Below, one piece after another: positions 11,135 through 22,930 of a DNA stretch of 64,000 nt (position 1 is the first letter of the stretch; the number at the start of each line of letters is the position of its first letter). Both the position numbers and the translations under genes were made by a program. Source of the DNA: Metridium senile (taxonomy: Eukaryota > Cnidaria > Anthozoa > Actiniaria > Metridiidae). The notes beneath the pieces are model-generated. The model searched no databases, was not told the DNA's origin, and saw nothing but the letters and a program-made list of their open reading frames with translations. The stretch covers positions 19,576,816 through 19,640,815 of the forward strand of contig OX459101.1 in NCBI GenBank assembly GCA_949775045.1, given 5' to 3'.

Positions 11135-11275
11135 TCGAAAGTAATGAGTGTTCGAAAGTAACGAGTGGTCGAAAGTAACGAGTTTTTCGAAAGAAATGAG
11201 TGGTCGAAAGTAACGAGTGGTCGAAAGTAATAACAGGTCGAAAGTACTGACAGGTCGAAAGTCTTTTTGAAGCGT
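11135..11275. repeat. ~17-bp tandem repeat TCGAAAGTAACGAGTGG
   Basis: About eight imperfect units just upstream of TRIM copy 1. Looser AATTCAAAAGTAG motifs continue to ~11,530. Confidence 0.8.
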
Positions 11276-12130
11276 TCGGAAGTCAAAATTGAATACTTAA
11301 CACATCTGATTCATTATTTTTGTCGAAGGTAGCTGCTAAAACATTACCATGTTATATAGGAATACAAACTGCGGTGGAATTAAAGAATTCAAAAGTAGTT
11401 ATGTGTGAAGTATTGAATTCAAAAGTAGACGTCATACAAAGACGTTTGAGTTCAAAAGTAATCGGATGCAACTGATAGGTTTTCGAAAGTAATCATAAAC
11501 AGATTTACATTTTTTCAAAAGTAGTTATGCATTGTGAGATTACATTTAAACAGTAACTTGCTCGTCAAAAACTCGTTGTATGGATTCAAACGAACATACT
11601 GGACAAAAGTGACTATCGTTTGCAATCATCATTCCTCCCTCCTTGGCTTGAACATCGTGCACTCTGTTTTTTTTGTAAGTTCATTTGTTGTTACTGGGCT
11701 ACCTGTGGTAGACCGGTCTTAAGGTGTTTCCCAGTAGTTTTTAATTTACCACGCTTTAGCAAATTGACCAACTGTCCCTGATCTGATCAAAATGCATTTT
11801 GCACCAGATACAAAGCCAAGATGGAAGTTTTGATTCAGTGATGTAAATATCAATTCAGTTGGTGTCGCTATGGCAACATTTTAACGCTACATGTTATAAC
11901 AGAGCTAACCGTAAATCGAATAACATATTAACGTTGAACGTTTGATTGGTTTATCACTTTTCACGCTTCATATTTATACTTATAAAATTCATGAATAATC
12001 GGAGGTTGTATATCTGATACAGATTCGTCCTGATTTGCATAAGTTTTAACTTGAATTTTCTCGGCCAGATTTATTAAATTTCATCTTGACAATTTTAGTA
12101 AAATATGAAAGAACTAACGTTGGACTTTCA
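11276..12130. other. Intergenic upstream of TRIM copy 1
   Basis: Repeated 'CAAAAGTAG/GAAAGTAAT' motifs, otherwise no gene, RNA or clear promoter seen. Confidence 0.5.
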
Positions 12131-12244
12131 TAAGTACTATGCAATATTCGTGTCCGATCTGTATGAAATATACAGTGGATCGTCTTCGACTTGCCACTGT
12201 ATATCTCATACAGATCGGCCACTTATATTGTATATAGTACTTAG
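12131..12244. mobile_element. Short palindromic MITE
   Basis: Imperfect inverted repeat: TAAGTACTATGCAATATTCG... and CCGATCTGTATGA pair with TCATACAGATCGG and ...GTATATAGTACTTA. No coding capacity. Confidence 0.7.
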
Positions 12245-12249
12245 TATCT

Positions 12250-12540
12250 CTCTTTGCCTAGCTCTTTTACTCCGACCAAGCGTTAAAGTTCGAAACGTCA
12301 GTAAAGTTAAGACACCATTTTTTACGGTGTTGCAAATTACATTATATTACCTATCGTGTATATCAAACACCGACGCAGCCTATACTAGTTTACTCGCTTG
12401 TTTCCATTTAAGTAAAGTTAATTAAACATTTTTTACGGTGTCAGCAAATTACATTATATTACCTATCGTGTATATCAAACACCGACACAGCCTATACTAG
12501 TGTTATGATTCGAGTCACAATCAGTGTTACATTAGTAACA
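12250..12540. repeat. Dispersed repeat with GAAACGTCAGTAAAGTTAA and AAACACCGACGCAGCC, two units
   Basis: Two ~125-bp units (ACGGTGT..GCAAATTACATTATATTACC, then CACCGACGCAGCCTATACTAG). Inverse-orientation relatives occur at 45,165-45,290 and as a triplet at 55,570-55,990. It begins with the CCAAGCGTTAAAGTTCGAAACGTC motif. Confidence 0.8.
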
Positions 12541-12661
12541 ATAGTTGAATTACTCAGTAATATAACTATTGTTACTTTACTCTACAAACAAGCGCGCTTC
12601 CACGGCGCAACATTGGTAGCAGAGCAAGGTTATGTCTAGTTTATACTTATGTCTATTTATA

Positions 12662-14851
12662 ATTTATATTTCGCTGGTTTATTTCTACGTTGGATAACTT
12701 TATTACGCTGGTTTATTTCTACGTTGGATAACTTTATTACGCTGGTTTATTTCTACGTTGGATAACTATATTACGCTGGTTTATTTCTACGTTGGATAAC
12801 TTTATTACGCTGGTTTATTTCTACGTTGGCTAACTTTATTACGCTGGTTTATTTCTACGTTGGCTAACTTTATTACGCTGGTTTATTTCTACGTTGGATA
12901 ACTATATTACGCTGGTTTATTTCTACGTTGGATAACTATATTACGCTGGTTTATTTCTACGTTGGGTAACTTTATTACGCTGGTTTATTTTTACGTTGGC
13001 TAACTTTATTACGCTGGTTTATTTCTACGTTGGATAACTTTATTACGCTGGTTTATTTCTTCGTTAGATAACTATATTACGCTGGTTTATTTCTACGTTG
13101 GATAACTATATTACGCTGGTTTATTTCTACGTTGGATAACTATATTACGCTGGTTTATTTCTACGTTGGATAACTTTATTACGCTGGTTTATTTCTACGT
13201 TGGATAACTATATTACGCTGGTTTATTTCTTCGTTGGATAACTTTATTTCGCTGGTTTATTTCTACGTTGGATAACTTTATTACGCTGGTTTATTTCTAC
13301 GTTGGATAACTTTATTTCGCTGGTTTATTTCTACGTTGGATAACTTTATTACGCTGGTTTATTTCTACGTTGGATAACTATATTACGCTGGTTTATTTCT
13401 ACGTTGGATAATTATATTACGCTGGTTTATTTCTACGTTGGATAACTTTATTACGCTGGTTTATTTCTACGTTGGATAACTTTATTACGCTGGTTTATTT
13501 CTACGTTGGATAACTTTATTACGCTGGTTTATTTCTACGTTGGATAACTTTATTACGCTGGTTTATTTCTTCGTTAGATAACTATATTACGCTGGTTTAT
13601 TTCTACGTTGGATAACTATATTACGCTGGTTTATTTCTTCGTTGGATAACTATATTACGCTGGTTTATTTCTACGTTGGATAACTTTATTACGCTGGTTT
13701 ATTTCTACGTTGGATAACTTTATTACGCTGGTTTATTTCTACGTTGGCTAACTTTATTACGCTGGTTTATTTCTACGTTGGATAACTATATTACGCTGGT
13801 TTATTTCTACGTTGGATAACTATATTACGCTGGTTTATTTCTACGTTGGGTAACTTTATTACGCTGGTTTATTTTTACGTTGGCTAACTTTATTACGCTG
13901 GTTTATTTCTACGTTGGATAACTTTATTACGCTGGTTTATTTCTTCGTTAGATAACTATATTACGCTGGTTTATTTCTACGTTGGATAACTATATTACGC
14001 TGGTTTATTTCTACGTTGGATAACTATATTACGCTGGTTTATTTCTACGTTGGATAACTTTATTACGCTGGTTTATTTCTACGTTGGATAACTATATTAC
14101 GCTGGTTTATTTCTTCGTTGGATAACTTTATTTCGCTGGTTTATTTCTACGTTGGATAACTTTATTACGCTGGTTTATTTCTACGTTGGATAACTTTATT
14201 TCGCTGGTTTATTTCTACGTTGGATAACTTTATTACGCTGGTTTATTTCTACGTTGGATAACTATATTACGCTGGTTTATTTCTACGTTGGATAATTATA
14301 TTACGCTGGTTTATTTCTACGTTGGATAACTTTATTACGCTGGTTTATTTCTACGTTGGATAACTTTATTACGCTGGTTTATTTCTACGTTGGATAACTT
14401 TATTACGCTGGTTTATTTCTACGTTGGATAACTTTATTACGCTGGTTTATTTCTTCGTTAGATAACTATATTACGCTGGTTTATTTCTACGTTGGATAAC
14501 TATATTACGCTGGTTTATTTCTTCGTTGGATAACTATATTACGCTGGTTTATTTCTACGTTGGATAACTTTATTACGCTGGTTTATTTCTACGTTGGATA
14601 ACTTTATTACGCTGGTTTATTTCTACGTTGGATAACTTTATTACGCTGGTTTATTTCTACGTTGGATAACTTTATTACGCTGGTTTATTTCTACGTTGGA
14701 TAACTATATTACGCTGGTTTATTTCTACGTTGGATAACTTTATTACGCTGGTTTATTTCTACGTTGGAAAACTTTATTACGCTGGTTTATTTCTACGTTG
14801 GATAACTATATTACGCTGGTTTATTTCTACGTTGGATAACTATATTACGCT
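12662..14851. repeat. 34-bp minisatellite array, ~64 units, with 884-bp higher-order duplication
   Basis: Unit CGCTGGTTTATTTCTACGTT plus GGATAACTTTATTA (34 bp), repeated head to tail for 2.2 kb with point variants (TTC for TAC; GGCTAAC, GGGTAAC, TTAGATAAC; TATATTA for TTTATTA). The rare variant GTTGGGTAAC occurs at 12,961 and 13,845, exactly 884 bp (26 units) apart, followed by the same variant order, so a 26-unit block was duplicated as one piece. There are no spacers, so it is not a CRISPR. Confidence 0.97.
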
Positions 14852-14869
14852 GGTTTTTCTATGCTGTAT

Positions 14870-15610
14870 TTAAACTGTTAAACTATTTATTTGGAATTTA
14901 TTGAGGCTGGACTTCGCTAGAATAATTGACATTGCATATTTTACTCAATTTATTATCAAAACAAGGCTACAAGAGCGAAAGAAGATGGAAGGGATGGCAG
15001 AAGAGTTAATATAGATGATGATGATAAACACGCATACGGAGAGGAGTTTGAAGAAAAGATGTAACATAAACTCTTTGCTAGCAAAGCAAAGCTTGGCCCG
15101 TGAGCCTCGTTTTCATGATACGCTCATGGCGATACCGCTGGTTGGTTTAACTCACGTGTTCATCTGCGATAAAAGCTATTCATTTGCAGCTAGTCAGTCG
15201 TATTACGAGAAAACAAATAAAACAAAACGCTAAACGATTTAGTAAGAGCGTAAATACCCACTCACATCGTAAAAGATATCAAAATGTCTGAAATGCGATT
15301 TTTATTGTCCCCGGAACTCAGTCTTCCGCGCAGTGCATGCTTGTAAGTGACTATGGGTCAATAATGACAAGATTGGAGGCTCTTACATCATATAGAAAAA
15401 TTAAAAAGTATTTACCAATGGCGAGGTGGTCTACATATAATCTACATCTACTCGCTACCCGCGACCCGCGAAAAATAGACACTTCCAACAATTACAGAAT
15501 AATACATGGACGATTGGAGATATAGAGTTAATCTTCTCGTGTTCGAATTCATTAGATATTTTATTGTAAAAAAAAGTAATGTAAAACACTTTACAAGGCA
15601 CCAGTAAAAC
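14870..15610. other. Intergenic between 34-bp array and TRIM copy 2
   Basis: Short ORFs only (e.g. 15,015-15,233), no family recognised and no paired splice sites. Probably non-coding. Confidence 0.5.
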
Positions 15611-15613
15611 TAT

Positions 15614-15714
15614 TTGTTTGTTTGTTTGCTTGTTTGTTTGCTTGCTTGCTTGCTTGTTTGTTTGTTTGCTTGCTTGTTTGTTTGTTTGTTTGTTTGTTTG
15701 TTTGTTTGTTTGTA
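15614..15714. repeat. (TTTG)n microsatellite
   Basis: Tetranucleotide run with CTTG variants. The antisense Lys/Gln/Thr/Asn frame at 15,455-15,787 derives from it. Confidence 0.95.
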
Positions 15715-15739
15715 TTTGCCCGTGTAGAGTGAAAAATAT

Positions 15740-16114
15740 ATAATACAAAATAGTGCAACATTTATTATAATAAACAATAGAAAACAAAAGAATTAAAAAA
15801 AGTTGTACTATTTAGCATTTGCATTTGGGAAAATAGTTAACGCGTGTGGCATTCTCTGGTTTGGCAGGAAAACTGACACGTGTTGTTCTGGTGAATTTCT
15901 TTAGTGTGGTGTTGCAAACGGTGTTACAAATTTCATTATATTGGTTTTCGTATAATTAAAACAAGCTAATTAGAAAAACATTATATTTCTCCACTATATA
16001 ATTGATATTATAAGAGTTCAATAATAAATCAGTCAGTAATTCAATTAATCAATCATTCAATCAATGTCATCAAACTAATTATCTTACTGAGAAAACATAT
16101 AATGTTTACTGATC
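15740..16114. repeat. Dispersed repeat and shared 3' flank of TRIM copies 2 and 3
   Basis: Contains AACAATAGAAAACAAAAGAA (as at 2,740) and GTTAACGCGTGTGGCATTC (as at 41,725). From ~15,958 the sequence matches the 3' flank of TRIM copy 3 (33,545-33,690; AGAAAAACATT..., TTATCTTACTGAGAAAAC), which shows that duplication included downstream DNA. Confidence 0.7.
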
Positions 16115-18318
16115 TCATCTTAACACGTGTACACGTTTACCAAACTGTTCCAGTACAAAGACTTGACCATCTGGTGTAACTACAACATCACAAGGGACAT
16201 TCATTTGACCAAGACCTGAACCACAGCTACCAAAGGACCTGATGAACTGTCCGTATTGGTTTAGCAGTTGAACACGGTGGTTATTTCCCTCACAGACAAG
16301 AAGCATGTCTGCACCAAACACAGCAAGTCCCCGTGGATCATGAAGCTGACCTTCTTTGTTGCCTTTCCCTCCAAACGTGTACAACAAACCACCATTCTCG
16401 TCAAAAACATGGATACTGTTACTTTCAAGAAAAGATACAAAGTACTTATTGTTATCATAAGCGAGAAACAAAGGATACCCAACGCCATGAATATCCAATT
16501 TGATATCTTGAAGGTGATCACATGTTTGTTTAGAAAACAACTTTATATATGTCTCTTTACTATCCATATTATAAGCCAAACATGCAATGCTTTGCTTTGT
16601 TGTACACATTCTGAAGAAGTCCATTCTTTTCTGTTTATAAACAGTTCTATTGTAGTTACCATGGATATCGAATTCCTTTATACAGCCATAACCATCTTGA
16701 CTATCACTGACTAGTAGTCGGTCGGCATTGAAGGCTAAACCACGTGGATAACTCAGTCGACTCTCTCCTGTTCCTTCACCGCCAAACTCTCTCAAATACT
16801 TTCCATGAGCACTGAATAATAAAACACGGCATTCTTTTCCTTTCATATTATTAACAACAGCCACCTCGCCTGTATCACTCACAGCTAGTGATCGGGCACA
16901 GGATGCATTTTTCTCAAAAACCCTGACTGGTTTAAACTCTGCTTTAGCATCGATTGTCTCAACGTTCTGTGGTGAGTTCTTGATCGGTTTTCCTCCAATA
17001 CTCACCACAACCTTATACGGTGATGGTCTTTGTGCTTTATACTTGACGTTGTATCTACCACGTTGATATTCAGTGAGGTCTGTGTGTACATCGTTGCCGT
17101 CAATATCTTGGATTTGTACAGAAATAGAGCCTTTATTGGTATAGCATACATCTCCTTTTGTATCTTTTGTAACGATACTGATGTGATTGCTAAATCCACA
17201 TCTGGCGAGACTAGTAGTCTCGATTGAACATCGTGACGGGTCTGTAACGCTTTGAACGACATTTCCCAATTGGAAATCTTGCAGGGATTCCTGGTTTGGA
17301 ATGAAACGTATGCTTGTGTTGCGCTTGACTGGTTTCGTTAACAGAATGGATTCACCTTTGACAGTAGTTTTACAAACTTCCTCAAGCTTTTCATGCCCTT
17401 CCAATATAAACTGCTTCAAATTCATATCATCTATTGCTTGGCACTGATTGCTTAATTCCAGAGCTTGTTGAACGGTAGCATCAATTTCACTTTTTTCCTC
17501 AGCATTGGCTGTTGTTTTGTCTGCAAGGAAGTCGTTCAAGTTCGCTATTATTGCGTCTTCTTTATCTTGTAAAATCTTCATGCTTCGTTGTTGAACCTCT
17601 GTATATTCTCATCAGACAGTTGCCGTTCTTTCTTGTGCATTTTAACCACTTCATTCAATCGACCCTTTTCTTTCCTAATGTCTTTTTTAGCCTGTTCCGC
17701 TGCTACTTCGATGCTGACCTTGTCGTGAGAACTATGCTCTGTTGCGATTGCACATTTTTGGCAAATGCATTTCTTGCATGTTTGACAGTAATATTCGAGG
17801 CGAGTTTTCTCGTGGTATTTCTCTTGACAAAGCGACTTGTGCTCAATGTAGCTGTTGATATTTTCTTTCTTGAATTCGATCCACAGCGTTGCTTGGTGGG
17901 TGTTTTTCAATGTATTCATCGTTTTATGGGCGTTCATGCAATCACAACAAAGCATTCCTTCACATTGAAGACAAAATCCAACTATAACGCAGCGTTTAAA
18001 ACAACCAACACATTGTTGTAACTGCTGCTGATCGCTAGACTTGTTTTTGATGGTGTTGTATAACTGAACCATCGAGTTGTGTTGAAACGAAGTTGGAAGA
18101 TTGGCGACGTCGCCTTGGTGTACGTTTATCGATGCTCTACAAGACGGACACTTGAATGGCTTTCTCTCCTTCTTACAAGCTTGATTCCAGCTTTGAATAC
18201 ATGTAAAGCAGAAAGTATGTAGACACGGCAGTGTTTTGGGCTCAGTTAGTATGTCATTACATATTATACAGGTTACTAGCTCCTCTAATTCATCAGTAAA
18301 ATCTTGGTGTTCTGCCAT
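16115..18318 (-). pseudogene. TRIM-NHL copy 2, frameshifted in the coiled coil
   Basis: First frame 18318-17578: MAEHQDFTDELEELV, full C3HC4 RING, both B-boxes and the start of the coiled coil, ending DENIQRFNNEA-TGA. Second frame 17581-16115: MKILQDKEDAI, rest of the coiled coil, filamin repeat, NHL propeller, ending KRVHVLR-TGA. Against copies 1 and 3 about 43 nt are missing at the junction: roughly 13 codons (QVDEARAKV...SVT) plus 4 nt, so the frame shifts. Stop and restart overlap as ATGA at 17578-17581. There is no other lesion, so the break is young, or reinitiation could yield separate RING-B-box and filamin-NHL proteins. The last is speculative. Confidence 0.9.
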
Positions 18319-18392
18319 TGTGGATCAGACGAATAGAATGTTTTTCCTGTTTACTGTCACGGGTTTTGGGAAGAAACGGCTGAATAGTTACT

Positions 18393-19187
18393 ACCATAGA
18401 AACCATGACAGCATAAAAGCCAAAACTATTTCAAATATCTGAACCTTGTGAAAACAAAATTGTTGAATCGTAACCACTGCATGTTATTACCGATCATATA
18501 TCGTGAAAGATGCCTGATTTTGTAACGAAAAATCGAGGGAAAATTGCCTGCATGATTGTACTGATCGCCGCTAAATACAATACAGCAGATTTCGTATGAC
18601 TGTGAAAAGTTCAGTGCCGTGTTCGTGCCTTGCTTCAATCTAGATGTTTCTAGAATGTTGATTAAACTTACCGTACCTTGACCGTGTTTGTACCGTGAGC
18701 TTAACATTGTCATAGGAAACCTGCTCTAATGTAATACTAGCCGTAAATGTAATACAACTTGACGCTAAATGTACAACATTTTACAAGTCACCATATCACC
18801 ATGGAAACCATGAGATCATTAAAGCAAAGACTATTTCAAACATCTGAACCTTTTCAAAACAAAATTGATGAATTGTAAACACTGCATGGTAATTACAATC
18901 ATATAGAGAGAAAGATACCTGATTTTGTAAAAAAAATCATTGAGAAATTCCCTGCATGATTGTACTGATCACCGCTAAATACAATACAGCAAATTTCGTA
19001 TGACTGTGAAAACTTTAGTGCCGTGTGTGTGCCTTGCTTCAACCAAGATGTTTCTAGAATGTTGATGAAACTTACCGTACCTTGACCGTGTTTGTGGCGT
19101 GAGCTTTTCATTGTCATACGAAACCTGCTCTAATGTAATACTAGCCGTAAATGTAATACAGTTGACGCTAAATGTAAGGAGTAGGCC
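18393..19187. repeat. 405-bp tandem duplication in the TRIM copy 2 upstream region
   Basis: Blocks beginning ACCATAGAAACCATGA (18,393) and ACCATGGAAACCATGA (18,798) are ~90% alike by eye. Both contain TACAATACAGCA..TTTCGTATGACTGTGAAAA and TGCTTCAA...GATGTTTCTAGAATGTTGAT. The motif also lies upstream of TRIM copy 3 (37,090), so this is conserved 5' flank or promoter DNA, duplicated only at copy 2. Confidence 0.85.
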
Positions 19188-19498
19188 GTTTATTATATTG
19201 GAGGGGGAGGGGTGGGGGACTATATTTTTACATATAGTAAATTTCTTAATATGGACTCCCAACATACCAAGATATTTTGATTATGGCCCCCCTCAATGAC
19301 GATAAGTAAACAAAAATGACGAAAGTATTGACATTATTTGCAAACATCGCGGTATTATCATTAAATATTCTACTAGTGGCAGGAAAATACATATAATATA
19401 TCATTGATTGTAAATTATATATAGATCATTATCGCTTTAGCTGTCACTCAGTCTTTAATTAAATTCTGTCTGGTGATCGTGCAAGCGTGAAACTGTGA

Positions 19499-19715
19499 CA
19501 GCTAAAGTGATGTCTTGGCTTTGATCTATTTATGATTTACAATTTATAGAAAGTTCTACATGTAAATGTATCGAACACTTTACCGACATTAAATACTCGT
19601 ATATCTGAGCTAAAGTGATATCTTGGCTTTGATATATTTATGATTTACAATTTATAGAAAGTTCTACATGTAAATGTATCGAACACTTTACCGACAGTAA
19701 ATACTCGTACATCCA
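19499..19715. repeat. ~109-bp tandem duplication
   Basis: Two almost identical units: AGCTAAAGTGAT.TCTTGGC ... GTAAATGTATCGAACACTTT, starting at 19,499 and 19,608. Confidence 0.9.
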
Positions 19716-20500
19716 GATATATAATATATCAGTCATTGATTTATATCATGAAATATTAGAAAAGATTAACTAAAAAACATAGTATTATATGTTATTATTA
19801 ACATTATATATTAATTATTTTTGTTTATTATATAAATAACAGTGGTTTACAGGGATTTCTGCCACTGGGAAATATGGTATTTGAGCACATTTATAAGAAT
19901 ACAATGATTTTATATGTGAAAATATCATTTTCATCAGTTTTGGATACAAAATTTTGTTGTTTATATAATAAACAGAATAATGCATGGATGCTTGGAGATA
20001 TGGAATTATCTTTTTATTGTTAAACAAACCAATGTATTGTACAACACTTGTTTGTTATATAGTTATACAATAAATTGTTATACGTTCAGTATGAAGTTAC
20101 TGGAGTATCATAGATGTTATAATAATATTTTTTTTAATTCATGAGTTTGATAATATAACTTTATTTGACAACGCATCACAGAAGACGAGTGTTTCGCCTC
20201 CGACCCCAGAGGCGATGACATGTGCTTCTATGCATGCTCGCCTACCAAATTGAAATTATTGCAAACACAGTCCAAAAGGAACAAAATATAAAATTCATAA
20301 AAATAATGCACGCAAAACTTCGCATTTACCTGAAAATCAACTGAATTAATGTTTGTAGATGGTATTTATTTACGAGTGAACTTGCCATATCTAAGTTAGA
20401 TATCGATGTCTTGGTTAAAACAGATTCACTTTGTATTTCTTTTAATAAATCAGTAAATATAAAAATATTAATATTTTCTTACATTTCTTCGCGCACCGCG
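19716..20500. other. Intergenic, nothing recognised
   Basis: AT-rich with short frames only. Confidence 0.5.
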
Positions 20501-20509
20501 GCACCTTTT

Positions 20510-20740
20510 ACTTGCACTTGCACTTGCACTCGAACCCGCACCTTCTACACGCACCAGCCAATTTTACTCGTTCACGCACCTTTTTATAGGTAACGCATCT
20601 TTTTACCCGCACACGCGCCTTTCTATAGGTCACGCACCTTTTTGCTTGCACACGCACCTTTTTACGCTTAAATGCACCTCAGGGAACCGCATTTTTTTCT
20701 GTACCCCGCACATTTTCCGCAAATACGCACCCTTTCTCAG
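20510..20740. repeat. CACGCACCTTTTT-type degenerate repeat
   Basis: Many CGCACC and TGCACT units in a C-rich strand, changing from 6-bp steps (CACTTG) to ~20-bp steps. Confidence 0.7.
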
Positions 20741-20995
20741 CATTTTTTGCCCGCGACCCGCGACCAGAAGTCAAGCTTTAATAAAGTCGATTGTTTGATG
20801 TTATTTCATATAGCTATTGTAAGATAAGTCAGCGTGAAGTCCCCAGGTATCACGTGATGTAAAACTCCTAGCATTAATAATTGATATTTATAAACTACAA
20901 ATACAGACCTACTTTGGTATGGAGTTACTGGTGTATTATTATTATTATTATTATTCAAATTAGAAACAAATATTATTACAACTGCTTTCGATTCA

Positions 20996-21054
20996 ATGAA
21001 CTGACTTAAAATAATCAATCAATCAATCAATCAACCAACTAATCACTCATTGCG

Positions 21055-21118
<64 letters not shown>

Positions 21119-21160
21119 CCAACCAACCATCCAACCAATGCATACATACATACATACATT
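20996..21160. repeat. (TCAA)n then (CATA)n microsatellites
   Basis: Long pure TCAA run followed by CCAA variants and CATACATACATA. Confidence 0.95.
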
Positions 21161-21239
21161 TTTATTCTCGTCCTTAAAAGGCTTTTCAGAGAACATAAAT
21201 TACAAATAAAATATATCTAGAATCAATAGAGAGAAAAAA

Positions 21240-21299
21240 ATAGTAATAATAAAAATAATAAGAAATAAATATATATATATACACATATACATACATACG

Positions 21300-21333
<34 letters not shown>

Positions 21334-21345
21334 TACATACGTATA
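21240..21345. repeat. TA-rich microsatellite with CATACATACGTATATA
   Basis: Two near copies of ATATATATACACATATACAT motifs. Confidence 0.85.
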
Positions 21346-21569
21346 TATACCCTATAAATTACATTAATTAAATTAAGTATCTATAAATTTGTTACATTAT
21401 CTAGTAAAACTATCTCTTCCTCTTTGCCTTTCTTGAGTTGCATCAGTTATAAATCAGCAGAACTTTTGGTCTTCCACTTGATCTTTTTTTGGCTTGAGAT
21501 CTTGCCCTTTCGACGTCACTCAGCAAAGCTTCAGTTTTGCATGCTGGCCGTTGGCTCAAAACGAGCTCT

Positions 21570-21589
21570 CAATCAATCAACCAACCAAC

Positions 21590-21672
<83 letters not shown>

Positions 21673-21683
21673 CCAACCAACCA
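21570..21683. repeat. (AATC)n microsatellite
   Basis: Pure run flanked by AACC variants. It creates the 'NQSINQSINQ' frames at 21,424-21,693, which are not genes. Confidence 0.95.
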
Positions 21684-21899
21684 TATGAATTGAGTTAAGT
21701 TACAATTGACTAAAATTAGTTAATCAATCATCCAGACAATGAATCAATCAGTCAAATAATCCGTATATATTACATACATAGATACTGTAGTTTACGTTTC
21801 GCGGGGTGAGCTTTACATGACACATATGATATTCACATATGACGATATTAAAGACGTTTTAGTCGGGCTAAAAGGCCCTACTCTAGGTTTACCTTTTAG

Positions 21900-21950
21900 C
21901 CAATCTATGTATCTATGTATCTATGTATCTATGTATCTATGTATCTGTCA
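21900..21950. repeat. (ATGTATCT)n microsatellite
   Basis: Five units of an 8-bp repeat. Confidence 0.9.
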
Positions 21951-22319
21951 TGTCGCGTATAGTCCCCCATGATGCTTTGGGAACGAACACAGGAAGCCCA
22001 AAGTAGAATCGTTTAGCCTCGTGTGTTGATTTTATGACTAGCCCGACTTCACGCTCATAGAGCGTCTAGTTAATATATTCACTCAGCACGTAAGAACTAA
22101 AATATTAATGCAAATAATAATGCTGAATGAATATAAACTTATATATATATTTGTAAAATTAATGAATAATTAATGAGGCGCAAAAGTACCAATGAAGACA
22201 CTACAATTGAGTCACATGTAGACCTTTGTATATATTAATACACACAAAATAGTTAAAAGCACGGGGAGGGTTTGAAAAGTCATCAGGGAAATGTTGGGGT
22301 TGATTAACTATTAATCAGT

Positions 22320-22480
22320 AAATTAACTTCTTATACAGATCCCTTGCCGTCCTAATGAGTATTCATAACTTGTTATACAGATCCCTAGTCGTCCTAATGA
22401 GTATTCATAACTTGTTATACAGATCCCTTGCCGTCCTATTGAGTATTCATAACTTGTTATACAGATCCCTAGTCGTATAG
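22320..22480. repeat. ~41-bp tandem repeat, four units
   Basis: Units TTATACAGATCCCT(T/A)G(C/T)CGTCCTA... then TGAGTATTCATAACTTG. Two alternating variants (TTGCCG, TAGTCG) suggest a two-unit duplication. Confidence 0.9.
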
Positions 22481-22761
22481 AATACAGAATGTTCGTTCAC
22501 CAACCGGTTTGATTGCGGATCAGCCGAGGGGACGTTATCAGATGGGATATAATGATATGTATAATGATCCACCGTAGAGTGACGACAATTTTTTTGCATG
22601 TTGCTATGGCAATAAAAGTGTTAAAATGCTTTAAGACACGAGTATTGGCTCGGCCGGGCATGGCTGATCCCCTGCACAGTACAGTCCGACGCAAGTTTTG
22701 TGATCCTTTTCCCGAGTATCTTGTCATTTGCGCCATAGCCAATAGAGGAGGAATTTGCATT

Positions 22762-22930
22762 CACAAGCTCTTGTAATTGAAGCATTGAACAAGTCCGCAA
22801 CTTTCTGCGTTCTGCAATTATCGGAGATGTTCTTAAAGAATTTGGACGAAGATTTGGATTCTTCAGTTAAGGAATTCTTTACTTAGTCCTAGTTTTTCCC
22901 CAGCTCCATACAATTTTCGGATCTGTCTGG
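22762..22930 (-). pseudogene. Decayed second death domain after the PIDD-like gene
   Basis: Reading minus in the frame +1 to the real one gives RKLYGAGEKLGLSKEFLN then a stop. Downstream TCTCCGATAATTGCAGAAC.. and AAAGTTGCGGACTTGTTCAA align with the death-domain exon (..TATAATTGCACAAC, AAAGTTGTGGACTTGCTTAA). It is a tandem half-copy of that exon, now with several stops. The active frame reads into its 5' part before stopping at 22889. Confidence 0.8.

Noticed and set aside
12662..14851. Regular 34-bp repeats suggesting a CRISPR array
   Set aside because: Units are directly adjacent with no unique spacers, and the DNA is eukaryotic; it is a minisatellite.
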